Shown here: piece by piece, positions 7,112-15,624 of the stretch
Numbering within the stretch: position 1 is the stretch's first letter
How the letters are laid out: each line of letters starts with the position of its first letter
Origin: Microbacterium sp. BH-3-3-3
GTDB taxonomy: Bacteria; Actinomycetota; Actinomycetes; Actinomycetales; Microbacteriaceae
Direction: 5' to 3'
Length of the DNA stretch: 64,000 nucleotides
Assembly: GCF_007679045.1 (NCBI RefSeq)
Contig: NZ_VEFS01000001.1
Span: 1,604,638 to 1,668,637 of the forward strand
Program-made: the position numbers and the translations under genes
The notes under the pieces: model-generated
Databases searched by the model: none
Seen by the model: only the letters and a program-made list of their open reading frames with translations
Told to the model about the DNA's origin: nothing

Positions 7112-7282
7112 TTACTTGAACGTGTCCTTGACGTTCTCGCCGGCCTTCTTCGCGTCGGCCTTGACCTGGTCGGCCTTGCCCTCGGCGGCCAGACGGTCGT
7201 TGTCGGTGGCGTTGCCGACGGCTTCCTTCGCCTTGCCCACGATGTCCTGAGCGGCGTTCTTGATCTTGTCGTCGAGACCCAT
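7112..7282 (-). CDS. CsbD family stress protein (56 aa)
   Basis: A 56-residue hydrophilic protein, MGLDDKIKNAAQDIVGKAKE... through AEGKADQVKADAKKAGENV, matching the CsbD family of small, Lys/Ala-rich, helical stress-response proteins (in Bacillus controlled by sigma-B). The ATG at 7282 is preceded by AAGGAGT with good spacing. It is a single-gene transcript with its own intrinsic terminator. Molecular function of the family is not established. Confidence 0.9.
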   Translation of the reverse strand: MGLDDKIKNAAQDIVGKAKEAVGNATDNDRLAAEGKADQVKADAKKAGENVKDTFK

Positions 7283-7474
7283 GATCGGACTCCTTCTCGT
7301 TGTGTCGGCGTCTGCGACGGGTGTCTGTCGTCGCGACGGAGCGGGATGCTCGCAGGGGAGACGTATCGGGGTCGAGATTCGTCACGCCGGATCGTGAAAA
7401 AACTCGACGAGGTCGATATGCCGGAATCGGAATGCACCCGTGACGTGCGGGCTCGATCTCGTTAGGGTCGAAGG

Positions 7475-8422
7475 GTGGCGCGCGCAGACTGGGATCCCGA
7501 GAACCTCCCCGACCTCTCCGGGAAGACCTATCTGGTGACCGGCGCGACCCGCGGTCTCGGCTTCTTCGCGTGCGAGCAGCTCGCCGTCGCGGGCGCCCAC
7601 GTGCTGCTGACCGGCCGCAGCCCGCACAAGCTGTCGACGGCCAAGGCCGCGATCCTGCGGTCGCATCCGGATGCCGCGGTCGAAACGCTCCTGCTCGACA
7701 CCAGCAACATGGGCTCGGTGCGCGCCGCCGCCGCGACGGCTCGCGCCCGTGGCCGCCTCGACGGTCTGCTGCTGAACGCGGGGATCGTGCACCCGCCGAA
7801 ACAGCGCGAGACGGCCGGAGGGCACGAGCTCGTCTTCGCCACGAACGTGCTGGGCCACTTCGCACTCGCCGGCGAACTGCTCAAGCCCCTGTCGACGGGC
7901 CGCGGCCGCATGGTGTGGGTGGGCAGCATGTCGACCTCGCTGTGGCGGCACGTTCCCACCGACCCCGAGCTGCGCGAGGGGTACACCCCGTGGCGCGCGT
8001 ATGTGCAGTCGAAGGCGGCGACCACGGCCCTCGCACTCGAGGCCGACAAGCTGCTGCGCGCGCACGGTGTGCCGGTGCAGAGCCTGGTCGCGCACCCCGG
8101 CTACTCGACGAGCGGACGCACGCGCGGCGTCCGCGGGGTCAACGAGCCCACGCGCCTCTCGCGCTTCGTCGACAACCTGCAGGCGCCGATCACGCAGTCC
8201 AAGGAGCAGGGGGCGTGGGCGCTGGTGCGCGCGCTGGTCGATCCCCTTGCCGAGGGCGGCTCGATGTACGGCCCCGCGATGGTCGCTCGCGGCCTCCCGC
8301 GCAAGGCGACGCCCGCCCGGCGCACGCGCGCGAGCGACCTCGGCGCCGACCTGTGGCGCGCGTGCGAGACCGCGACGCACGTGCGGTGGCCCTTCGATCG
8401 GGCTCGGCGCGCGGCATCCTGA
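7475..8422 (+). CDS. Short-chain dehydrogenase/reductase (retinol dehydrogenase-like)
   Basis: A 315-residue classical SDR with NAD(P)-binding TGATRGLG (about 22-29), LLLNAGIVH, catalytic Ser in WVGSMST and the YVQSK active-site pair (Tyr/Lys). The long C-terminal extension (RKATPARRTRASDLGADLW) is typical of the RDH-like SDRs, and substrate cannot be predicted. GTG start at 7475; TAGGGT ends 6 nt before it, suggesting leaderless expression. It faces the mntR gene convergently, 15 nt away. The 7283-7474 gap holds the divergent csbD and SDR promoters and nothing else visible. Confidence 0.9.
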   Translation: MARADWDPENLPDLSGKTYLVTGATRGLGFFACEQLAVAGAHVLLTGRSPHKLSTAKAAILRSHPDAAVETLLLDTSNMGSVRAAAATARARGRLDGLLLNAGIVHPPKQRETAGGHELVFATNVLGHFALAGELLKPLSTGRGRMVWVGSMSTSLWRHVPTDPELREGYTPWRAYVQSKAATTALALEADKLLRAHGVPVQSLVAHPGYSTSGRTRGVRGVNEPTRLSRFVDNLQAPITQSKEQGAWALVRALVDPLAEGGSMYGPAMVARGLPRKATPARRTRASDLGADLWRACETATHVRWPFDRARRAAS

Positions 8423-8437
8423 CCGTCGCGCGGCGCG

Positions 8438-9073
8438 TCAGCGCGTGAGCCAGACCGACGTGCCCGCATCGGTCGGCAGCGAGACCTCGACGCCGTCGGC
8501 ACGCACCACGGTGTCGGAGACGACCTCGAGCTCGTGCCCCACGTCGATCCCCCGCTCGACCAGGGCCCGCAGCAGTTCGGGGTCGCGGTCGCTGACACGC
8601 AGCACGCGTCCGGCGTGCCCGGCGGGCGCCTCGGCCAGCAGCACGAAGGGCTCGCGGTGCACCGCGCCATCGGCATCCGGGATCGCGTCTCCGTGGGGAT
8701 CGAAGCGCGGACGCCCCAGTCGCTCGTCGATGCCCTCGAGCAGTCGGTCGCTCAGCGCGTGCTCGAGCACCTCGGCCTCGTCGTGCACTTCGTCCCACGC
8801 GTAGGCGAACTCGCGCACCAGCCACGTCTCGATCAGGCGGTGGCGACGGATCACGGCGGCCGCGCGGCGCTGGCCCGCGGCGGTGAGCGACACGGGCCCG
8901 TACGGGCGGTGGGTCACGAGGCCCTGGGCGGCGAGCTTCTTCACCATCTCGGTCACGCTCGAGGGGGCCAGGCCGAGCACTGCAGCGAGCTGCGACGGCG
9001 TGATCGCCGAATCCTGCCACTCGGTGTGGTGGTAGATCGCTTTGAGGTAGTCGTCTGACACGGGCGATTCCAC
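8438..9073 (-). CDS. mntR: DtxR/MntR-family metal-dependent repressor
   Basis: A 211-residue iron/manganese-dependent repressor. The N-terminal winged helix (about 8-62) contains the recognition region ITPSQLAAVLGLAPSSVTEM. The metal-binding/dimerisation domain (63-130) has H78-R-L-I-E and HDEAEVLEHALSD. An FeoA-like C-terminal domain (about 138-208) is present, as in full-length DtxR-type proteins. It starts 9 nt after the mntH stop on the same strand, so it is co-transcribed with the transporter. Pairing with an Nramp importer points to manganese (inference). The two palindromes upstream of mntH are its likely operators, giving autoregulation. Confidence 0.92.
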   Translation of the reverse strand: MESPVSDDYLKAIYHHTEWQDSAITPSQLAAVLGLAPSSVTEMVKKLAAQGLVTHRPYGPVSLTAAGQRRAAAVIRRHRLIETWLVREFAYAWDEVHDEAEVLEHALSDRLLEGIDERLGRPRFDPHGDAIPDADGAVHREPFVLLAEAPAGHAGRVLRVSDRDPELLRALVERGIDVGHELEVVSDTVVRADGVEVSLPTDAGTSVWLTR

Positions 9074-9082
9074 GCCGTCAGC

Positions 9083-10414
9083 CTATCCGCCGGTGAACAC
9101 CAGCCACAGAAGCACGGCGTTGAGCCCGATGAGGAAGACGGATGCCGCGACCCCGGCGGCCGTGGTGAGGGCGCGGTTGCGGTAGGCGCCCAGCACGTCG
9201 GCGCGCCGGGTGAGGACGACCAGGGGCACGAGAGCGAACGGGATGCCGAACGACAGCACCACCTGACTCAGCACGAGCGCGAGCGTGGGGTCGACGCCGA
9301 GCGCCAGGATCACCAGCGCCGGTACGAGCGTGACGAGACGACGCGCGACGAGGGGCACGCGGGCGTGAAGCAGGCCGTGCATGATCTCGGCTCCGGCGTA
9401 CGCCCCGACCGAGGTGGAGGCGAGGCCGCTCGCGAGCAGGCCCACCGCGAACATGGTCGCCACGAGTGGCCCGAGTCCGTCGCGCAGGGCGGTGTAGGCA
9501 CCCTCGAGGCTGTCGGTGCCGTCGACGCCGGCGAGGTTGGCGGCTGCGAGCAGCAGGATCGCGAGGTTCACGGTGCCGGCCACGGCCAGGGCGATCGTGA
9601 CGTCCCACCGCGTGGCGCGCAGCAGGCGCGGTGTCGAGATGCCGCGGGCCGTCTCGAGGTCGGCGGGGGCCAGGGGCGAAGAGGGGCGGGCGGATGCCGA
9701 GACCCCGGCCGTCGCGCGCGGAGCGTCGGCGGCGGGCGGGGCGAAGCGATCGCGGGCGAGGGCGGAGTGCGCGTAGATCGCGTGCGGCATGATCGTGGCG
9801 CCGAGGATCGAGGCGGCCAGCAGCACCGAGGTCGAGTCCTCGAAGCGCGGCACGAGCCCGCCGACGACCCCGGCGGCGTCGGGTGGGGCGAAGAACAGCC
9901 CGGCCGAGAAGCCGATCGCGATGATGACGAGCAGGCCGATGAGCACGGTCTCGAACGCGCGGGCGCCCCGCCGGGTCTGCACGAGCAGCAGCGCGAGCGA
10001 GACGACCCCGGTGATGGCTCCTCCCCAGACGAGCGGGATGCCGAACAGCAGATGCAGGGCGACGGCGCCGCCGATGACCTCGGCCACGTCGGTGGCCATC
10101 GCCACGAGCTCGGCCTGCAGCCAGTACGCGCGACGCGCCCACGGCCGCTGGATCCGGCGCCCCAGCACCTGCGGCAGGCTCTCGCCCGTGACGATGCCGA
10201 GCTTCGCGGACAGGTACTGGATGAGCCACGCCATCACGTTGCCGAGCACCACGACCCACACCAGCAGGTAGCCGAAGGCGGCGCCGGCGGTCATGTTGCT
10301 GGCGACGTTGCCGGGGTCGAGGTACGCCACACCGGCCACCATCGCGGGACCGAGCAGCCACAGCACGCGTTCGGGTGCGCCTCGCTCGGTCGCCGCGGCG
10401 GGATTTTTCGGCAT
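9083..10414 (-). CDS. mntH: Nramp-family manganese/divalent metal transporter
   Basis: A 443-residue, 11-TM proton-coupled Nramp importer for Mn2+ (and Fe2+). The TM1 metal site DPGN (residues 33-36 region) and the TM6 motif MPHAIYAHS are both present. A Pro/Ala-rich insertion (about 230-255, DRFAPPAADAPRATAG...) follows TM6. The ATG at 10414 lies exactly in the centre of the palindrome TTTTCGGCATGCCGAAAA; there is no Shine-Dalgarno, and TAACTT ends 6 nt before the ATG. Followed by mntR. Confidence 0.95.
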   Translation of the reverse strand: MPKNPAAATERGAPERVLWLLGPAMVAGVAYLDPGNVASNMTAGAAFGYLLVWVVVLGNVMAWLIQYLSAKLGIVTGESLPQVLGRRIQRPWARRAYWLQAELVAMATDVAEVIGGAVALHLLFGIPLVWGGAITGVVSLALLLVQTRRGARAFETVLIGLLVIIAIGFSAGLFFAPPDAAGVVGGLVPRFEDSTSVLLAASILGATIMPHAIYAHSALARDRFAPPAADAPRATAGVSASARPSSPLAPADLETARGISTPRLLRATRWDVTIALAVAGTVNLAILLLAAANLAGVDGTDSLEGAYTALRDGLGPLVATMFAVGLLASGLASTSVGAYAGAEIMHGLLHARVPLVARRLVTLVPALVILALGVDPTLALVLSQVVLSFGIPFALVPLVVLTRRADVLGAYRNRALTTAAGVAASVFLIGLNAVLLWLVFTGG

Positions 10415-10422
10415 GCCGAAAA
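10405..10422. promoter_or_regulatory. Palindromic operator 1, TTTTCGGCATGCCGAAAA
   Basis: A perfect 18-nt palindrome whose central ATG is the mntH start codon. A regulator bound here would cover the transcription start. DtxR-family repressors bind palindromes of about this size, and mntR is in the same operon. Confidence 0.8.
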
Positions 10423-10426
10423 GTTA
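10421..10426 (-). promoter_or_regulatory. -10 hexamer TAACTT of mntH
   Basis: Minus-strand TAACTT, 6 nt before the mntH ATG and lying between the two operator palindromes, so repressor on either site would block RNA polymerase. Confidence 0.6.
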
Positions 10427-10432
10427 GCAAGA

Positions 10433-10448
10433 TTTCGGGCGCCCGAAA
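10433..10448. promoter_or_regulatory. Palindromic operator 2, TTTCGGGCGCCCGAAA
   Basis: A perfect 16-nt palindrome with the same TTTCGG/CCGAAA arms as operator 1; centres are 27 nt apart. It occupies the -35 region of the mntH promoter and is about 50 nt from the divergent trmH-type gene. Confidence 0.75.
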
Positions 10449-10500
10449 AGTGGGTCGCCGACCCGCGAGCGCGCCGCATCCGCCCGGGTAGCCTGGAGGA

Positions 10501-11175
10501 GTGACGGATGCCGACGAGCCCACGCCGGCGCCCGCTGACGGCACCGCCGACGCGGCGCGTGCGGACGCTCCTCCGACGCACGGTGTCGGCCCGTGGCCCG
10601 GCGGACCCGATCAGTGGCCCGACGACCCCCGTTACGACCCCGAACTGCTCGCGGGCGGCGACACCCGCAACGTGGTCGACGAGTACCGCTACTGGAGCAT
10701 GGACGCGATCGTGGCGGATCTGGATGCCCGGCGGCATCCGTTCCACGTCGCGATCGAGAACTGGCAGCACGACCTGAACATCGGGTCGATCGTGCGCAGC
10801 GCCAATGCTTTCCTCGCCGCCGAGGTGCACATCGTGGGCAAACGCCGGTGGAACCGCCGCGGCGCCATGGTGACCGACCGCTACCAGCACGTGCGCCACC
10901 ACGAAGACGTCGCCGCCTTCGCCGCGTGGGCGAGCGAGGCGGGTCTGCCGGTGATCGCCGTCGACAACGTCGAAGGGTCGGTGCCGGTCGATCGCGCCGA
11001 GCTGCCCGAGCGGTGCGTGCTGCTGTTCGGTCAGGAGGGTCCGGGGCTGTCGGCAGAGGCGATCGCCGCCGCCACCGGTGTCGTCGAGATCACGCAGTAC
11101 GGCTCGACGCGCTCGATCAACGCCGCCTCCGCCGCCGCGGTCATCATGTACGAATGGTGCCGCCGCTGGGCGTGA
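10501..11175 (+). CDS. TrmH/SpoU-family RNA methyltransferase
   Basis: A 224-residue SPOUT-superfamily 2'-O-ribose methyltransferase. Three family motifs are clear: motif 1 NIGSIVRSANAF (about 93-104), motif 2 CVLLFGQEGPGLS, and motif 3 ITQYGSTRSINAASAAAV that forms the trefoil knot binding SAM. The first 50 residues are a Pro/Asp-rich extension without similarity to the domain. Whether the target is tRNA or rRNA cannot be decided. GTG start; TAGCCT ends 6 nt before it, with GGAGGA in between and too close to act as a normal ribosome-binding site. Confidence 0.93.
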   Translation: MTDADEPTPAPADGTADAARADAPPTHGVGPWPGGPDQWPDDPRYDPELLAGGDTRNVVDEYRYWSMDAIVADLDARRHPFHVAIENWQHDLNIGSIVRSANAFLAAEVHIVGKRRWNRRGAMVTDRYQHVRHHEDVAAFAAWASEAGLPVIAVDNVEGSVPVDRAELPERCVLLFGQEGPGLSAEAIAAATGVVEITQYGSTRSINAASAAAVIMYEWCRRWA

Positions 11176-11196
11176 GCACTGCTCCCTCGGGCGCGG

Positions 11197-12525
11197 TCAG
11201 TCGCCCGCGGTCATCCATGCCCGACCGCGCACGCGCAGGCCGAGCGTGAGGGCCCGCGCGAGCAGGTAGACCCCGAAGAACGCGGCCGCGAGCCACGCCA
11301 GGCCCGACGCCCCGCCACCGGCGAGCGCGGCGACCAGCAGCAGCGCGGGGATGTAGGGCACGAGGTTGAGCACCCCCGCGATCGCGAGATAGCGGGCGTC
11401 GCCGGCGCCGATGAGCACGCCGTCGAGCACGAAGACGAACCCCGCGAGCGGCTGCGCGACGGCGAGCACCAGCAGCGCCGGTCGGATGAGCGCGGCGATC
11501 TCGGGGTCGCCCGTGAAGAGCAGCCCGATGACCCCGGATGCGGCCGCCACGACGGCGCCGACGATGACCCCGAACCAGACGCCCCAGGCGCTGGTTCGCC
11601 GCAGAACGCGGCCCACGGTCTCGGTGTCACGGGCGCCGAGCGAGCGACCGATGAGCGCCTGCGCCGCGATCGCCAGGGCGTCGAGGGCGAAGGCCGCCGT
11701 CGAGAAGATCGTGAAGGCGATCTGCCAACCGGCGAGCTCGGCCGAGCCCAGACCCGTCGCGACGGCGACGGTCGCGAGGAACGCGATGCGCAGGCTCACC
11801 GTGCGCAGGAACAACCACCCGCCCGAACGCACGGTGCCGCCCAGGCCGTCGCGCTGGGGGCGCAGCGTCGCGGAATGGCGTCGGGCGAGGCGGCGCGCGA
11901 CCACGACGTAGGCGCCGACCATGCCCCACTGCGCCATCACCGTGCCGAAGGCCGACCCGCCGATGCCCCAACCGAAGCCGTAGATGAACAGGGCGTTGAG
12001 CAGGGCGTTCGCGCCGAAGCCGAGCCCGGCGATCCAGAGCGGCGTGACCGTGTCTTGCATGCCGCGCAGCAGGCCCGTCGCGGCGAACACCACGAGCATC
12101 GCCGGCAGACCCCACATCGAGATCGACAGGTAGATCCGGGCGTTGTCGGCGACGTCGGGTGCCGCACCGAACAGGTCGACGACGGCGGGGGTCGTCAGCG
12201 ACCCGGCGATGGCCAGCACCGCGCCGAGGGCGAGCGCGAGCCACATGCCGTCGATACCCGCCGACACCGCCCGCCCCGGTTCGCCCGCCCCGAGGCGTCG
12301 AGCGACGGCGGGAGTGGTCGAGTACGCGAGGAAGATCATCAGTCCGACGATCGTCTGCAGTACGGCGCTCGCGATGCCGAGGCCCGCCAGCGGTGCGACC
12401 CCGAGGTGGCCCACCATCGCCGCGTCGACGATGAGGAAGAGCGGCTCGGCCACGAGCGCGCCCAGCGCGGGCAGGGCGAGGCGCACGATGCTGCGATTGA
12501 GCGTCTCGGGCGCGGGGGCGGTCAC
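11197..12525 (-). CDS. MATE family efflux transporter (DinF-like)
   Basis: A 442-residue, 12-TM multidrug and toxin extrusion protein. It starts LNRSIVRLALPALGALVAEP, typical of the DinF branch, with the internally duplicated architecture (half 1 about 10-210, half 2 about 225-430). Such proteins export cationic or aromatic compounds using Na+ or H+ gradients. GTG start at 12525, with TAGGCT ending 6 nt upstream. It converges with the TrmH-type gene (21 nt between stops) and diverges from the M13 peptidase gene, the two starts being 105 nt apart. Confidence 0.93.
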   Translation of the reverse strand: MTAPAPETLNRSIVRLALPALGALVAEPLFLIVDAAMVGHLGVAPLAGLGIASAVLQTIVGLMIFLAYSTTPAVARRLGAGEPGRAVSAGIDGMWLALALGAVLAIAGSLTTPAVVDLFGAAPDVADNARIYLSISMWGLPAMLVVFAATGLLRGMQDTVTPLWIAGLGFGANALLNALFIYGFGWGIGGSAFGTVMAQWGMVGAYVVVARRLARRHSATLRPQRDGLGGTVRSGGWLFLRTVSLRIAFLATVAVATGLGSAELAGWQIAFTIFSTAAFALDALAIAAQALIGRSLGARDTETVGRVLRRTSAWGVWFGVIVGAVVAAASGVIGLLFTGDPEIAALIRPALLVLAVAQPLAGFVFVLDGVLIGAGDARYLAIAGVLNLVPYIPALLLVAALAGGGASGLAWLAAAFFGVYLLARALTLGLRVRGRAWMTAGD

Positions 12526-12630
12526 ACACCGAGCCTAGGGTGGGCCTCCGACACCGCCGGCTGCGCCTCACCCGCCGCGCACCGCGCGCGTTCCGAGCCG
12601 CCATGGATGCGGGGCACTTATCCTGTGTGC

Positions 12631-14610
12631 ATGACCGACACCCCCCGTTCCGGTCTCGCGCTCGACGAGCTCAGCGACGAGATCCGCCCGCAGGACGACC
12701 TGTTCCGCCACGTGAACGGCCGCTGGCTGGAGCGAACCGAGATCCCCGACGACAAGGCCCGCTGGGGCTCGTTCCACCTCATCGCCGAGCAGGCCGAGGC
12801 CGACGTGCGCACCATCGTCGAGGAGTCGCAGGACGCCGAGGCGGGCAGCGAAGCACGCAAGATCGGCGACCTGTTCGCGAGCTTCATGGACACCGAGCGC
12901 ATCGAGGCCGACGGCGCAGCCCCCCTGCAGCCGCAGCTCGACCGCGTCGACGGCGTGACCGACATCCCCTCGCTCCTCCGGCTCATCGGCGAGCTCGAGC
13001 GCGACGGTATCAGCGGCCTGGTGACGCTGTTCGTCGAGCCCGATCCGGGCGACCCGACGCGCTACGTGCCCGTCGTCTACCAGGGCGGCATCTCGCTGCC
13101 CGACGAGAGCTACTACCGCCTCGACAACTTCGACGACACCCGCACCGCGTACCGCGGGCACATCGAGCGCATCCTCGAGCTCGCCGGTGTCGCGGAGGCC
13201 GCGGCATCCGCCGATCTCGTCTTCGCCCTCGAGACCGACCTCGCGGCGCATCACTGGTCGCGCGAAGACAGCCGCGACTCGATCAAGACGTACAATCTGA
13301 AGTCGTGGGACGACACGGTCGCGCTCGCGGGCGTCGACCTCGAGCCGTGGCGCGCGGGGGTCGCGCCCGGGCACGAGGACGCGCTCGCCGAGGTCGTCGT
13401 CTACCAGCCGAGCTTCATCGAGTCGCTCGGCGCCCTTCTCGTCGAGGAGCGTCTCGACGCCTGGAAGGCGTGGCTGCGCTTCAAGATCGTTCACGCGGGA
13501 GCGGCGTTCCTCTCCGAGGCGTTCGTCGCCGAGAACTTCGCCTTCTACGGCACGCAGCTCACCGGCGTGCCGGTCAACCGCGAGCGCTGGAAGCGCGGAG
13601 TGAGCCTCGCCGAAGCCGCGCTGGGAGAGGCGATCGGCAAGGTCTACGTCGAGCGCCACTTCCGTCCCGACGCCAAGGACGCCATGGACCTCCTGGTGGC
13701 GAACCTGATCGAGGCGTACCGCCGTTCGATCGGCGAGCTGACCTGGATGACCGATGAGACGCGTCAGCGCGCCCTCGCCAAGCTCGACACCTTCGTGCCG
13801 AAGATCGGCTACCCCGTTCGCTGGAAGGACTACTCCGACCTCGAGATCACCTCCGACGACCTCGTCGGCAACGTCCGCCGCGCGCACGTGTGGGAGCACG
13901 ACCGTCAGCTCGCCAAGGTCGGCCAGCCGATCGACCGCGACGAGTGGTACATGACCCCGCAGACGGTCAACGCGTACTACAACCCGCTCATGAACGAGAT
14001 CGTGTTCCCCGCGGCGATCCTGCAGTACCCGTTCTTCGACGCCGACCGCGACGCCGCCGCCAACTTCGGGGGTATCGGCGCGGTCATCGGGCACGAGATC
14101 GGTCATGGGTTCGACGACCAGGGCAGTCGCTTCGACGCGGACGGGTCGCTGCGCGACTGGTGGACGGATGCCGACCGCTCGGCGTTCGAAGAGCGCACCA
14201 AGGCGCTGATCGCCCAGTACGAGGCGCTCGTTCCGCAGGGGCTCTCGGAAGAGCACCACGTCAACGGCGCCCTGACCATCGGCGAGAACATCGGCGACCT
14301 GGGCGGGCTGGGCATCGCGATCGCTGCGTACCGACTGTTCCTGCAGGAGTCGGGCGAGACCGAGCCCGACGGCCCGGTCGTCGACGGCTACACCGGCATC
14401 CAGCGACTCCTGCTGAGCTGGGCGCAGATCTGGCAGCAGAAGGGCCGCGACGCCGAGACGATCCGTCTGCTGACGATCGACCCGCACTCGCCGAACGAGT
14501 TCCGCTGCAACCAGATCGTGCGTAACATCGACGCGTTCTACGAGGCGTTCGACGTCACCGAGGGCGATGCCCTGTGGCTCGACGCCGACCAGCGCGTCAC
14601 CATCTGGTGA
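12631..14610 (+). CDS. M13 family zinc metallopeptidase (PepO/neprilysin-like)
   Basis: A 659-residue peptidase. The N-terminal M13_N region begins RPQDDLFRHVNGRWL, and the catalytic part has the zinc motif HEIGH (H488, E489, H492), third ligand E552 in GENIGDLGG, NAYYNPLMNEIVFPAAILQ before it and the C-terminal NEFRCNQIVRN. All catalytic features are intact and length is normal. There is no signal peptide, so it probably degrades peptides in the cytoplasm, as bacterial PepO enzymes do. The ATG at 12631 follows TATCCT by 6 nt; the open frame upstream lies antisense to the MATE gene and is not used. Confidence 0.95.
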   Translation: MTDTPRSGLALDELSDEIRPQDDLFRHVNGRWLERTEIPDDKARWGSFHLIAEQAEADVRTIVEESQDAEAGSEARKIGDLFASFMDTERIEADGAAPLQPQLDRVDGVTDIPSLLRLIGELERDGISGLVTLFVEPDPGDPTRYVPVVYQGGISLPDESYYRLDNFDDTRTAYRGHIERILELAGVAEAAASADLVFALETDLAAHHWSREDSRDSIKTYNLKSWDDTVALAGVDLEPWRAGVAPGHEDALAEVVVYQPSFIESLGALLVEERLDAWKAWLRFKIVHAGAAFLSEAFVAENFAFYGTQLTGVPVNRERWKRGVSLAEAALGEAIGKVYVERHFRPDAKDAMDLLVANLIEAYRRSIGELTWMTDETRQRALAKLDTFVPKIGYPVRWKDYSDLEITSDDLVGNVRRAHVWEHDRQLAKVGQPIDRDEWYMTPQTVNAYYNPLMNEIVFPAAILQYPFFDADRDAAANFGGIGAVIGHEIGHGFDDQGSRFDADGSLRDWWTDADRSAFEERTKALIAQYEALVPQGLSEEHHVNGALTIGENIGDLGGLGIAIAAYRLFLQESGETEPDGPVVDGYTGIQRLLLSWAQIWQQKGRDAETIRLLTIDPHSPNEFRCNQIVRNIDAFYEAFDVTEGDALWLDADQRVTIW

Positions 14611-14652
14611 GGTCGCGTTTGTTGCTCTCCTGACGCGGAAGGAGCCACGCTC

Positions 14653-15621
14653 GTGGGCATGCCCCCGGTTCCCGAGCCCGCCCTGCCCGATCCCGTCGGG
14701 GGGCCGGTGGAGTCGTCTCGACGCGACGCCCCGGCCCTCCGCGGGGCCGGACGCAAGGGGCCGAAGCGTCTGCCGCGGCGCGCGGCCGCGGGGCGCCGGT
14801 CGTTCACGGCGACCCTGCGCTCGCTCGACGAGCTGGCCTCGTCGGGAGCCCGGGTGTCGGTGCGCATCGACGACCTCGACGGCGGCGCGCAGGTGCTGGC
14901 GGGCGACGACTTCCTCACCCTCCCCGTCGGGGGACTCGGGGTCGTTCCGCTGCTCATCGAGACGGCGGCCGCCTTCGAGTCGGGGCGCCTCGACGCCCTC
15001 GAGATCATCGACCGCGCCGCGGTGCAGCCGGCCGCGCACGGAGGCCTGTGGCAGCACCTCAAGGCGCCCGCCCTGCCGCTGACCGACGTGGCGATGCTCG
15101 CTGCCTCGTCGGGCGATGCCCTCGCCGTCAACGCGCTGCTGCACCGCGTCGGGTTGCAGTCGGTGCGGGCCCGTGTCGAGCAGCTGGGGCTGCGCCGCAC
15201 CGCGCTGCTCGACCGTTTCCGCGACGACCGAGGACCCGACGACGCCCCGCACCTCGCGCTGTCGACGGCGCGCGAGATGGCTCAGGTCTTCGCGGGGCTC
15301 GTGAACTCGACGATCGTCTCGCCGGGGGTGAGCGCCCAGGTCGCCGAGTGGCTGAGCCTGAATCACGACCTCTCTCTCGTGGCATCCGCCACCGGACTCG
15401 ATCCGTTCGCGCACGAGAACGACCAGCACGGGCTGCTGTTCGTCAACAAGACCGGCCGCGCGCCGGGCGTGCGCGCCGAGGCGGGGGTGCTCGGCGGGCC
15501 GCGGGCCGGGGTGGCCTACGCCCTGATCGTCAACTTCGACGACCTCTCGATCGCGCACCGCCTACGCGCGCACGACGCCTTCCGCGTGCTGGGCGTCGAG
15601 CTCATGGAGTACGTCTACTGA
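14653..15621 (+). CDS. Beta-lactamase-fold serine hydrolase homologue lacking the SxxK pair
   Basis: A 322-residue protein. Residues about 50-320 follow the class A beta-lactamase/serine hydrolase fold: SGD at 153-155 in the SDN position with downstream LL..VG, and KTG at 266-268 (LLFVNKTGRAPG). Where the catalytic S-x-x-K should be, the sequence reads LPVGGLGVVPLL (90-101), so both the nucleophile and the general base are absent. No signal peptide; the first 50 residues are Pro/Arg-rich. It is therefore probably a non-hydrolytic relative, perhaps a binding or regulatory protein. AAGGAGCC supports the GTG at 14653 (ATG at 14659 possible). Stops 3 nt from the convergent MFS gene. Confidence 0.8.
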   Translation: MGMPPVPEPALPDPVGGPVESSRRDAPALRGAGRKGPKRLPRRAAAGRRSFTATLRSLDELASSGARVSVRIDDLDGGAQVLAGDDFLTLPVGGLGVVPLLIETAAAFESGRLDALEIIDRAAVQPAAHGGLWQHLKAPALPLTDVAMLAASSGDALAVNALLHRVGLQSVRARVEQLGLRRTALLDRFRDDRGPDDAPHLALSTAREMAQVFAGLVNSTIVSPGVSAQVAEWLSLNHDLSLVASATGLDPFAHENDQHGLLFVNKTGRAPGVRAEAGVLGGPRAGVAYALIVNFDDLSIAHRLRAHDAFRVLGVELMEYVY

Positions 15622-15624
15622 CTC

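Noticed and set aside
12568..15558. A minus-strand open frame of nearly 1,000 codons
   Set aside because: It lies antisense to the clearly functional M13 peptidase and beta-lactamase-fold genes and has the Arg/Val/Gly/Asp-heavy composition of shadow frames in GC-rich DNA; no domain or motif is recognisable.
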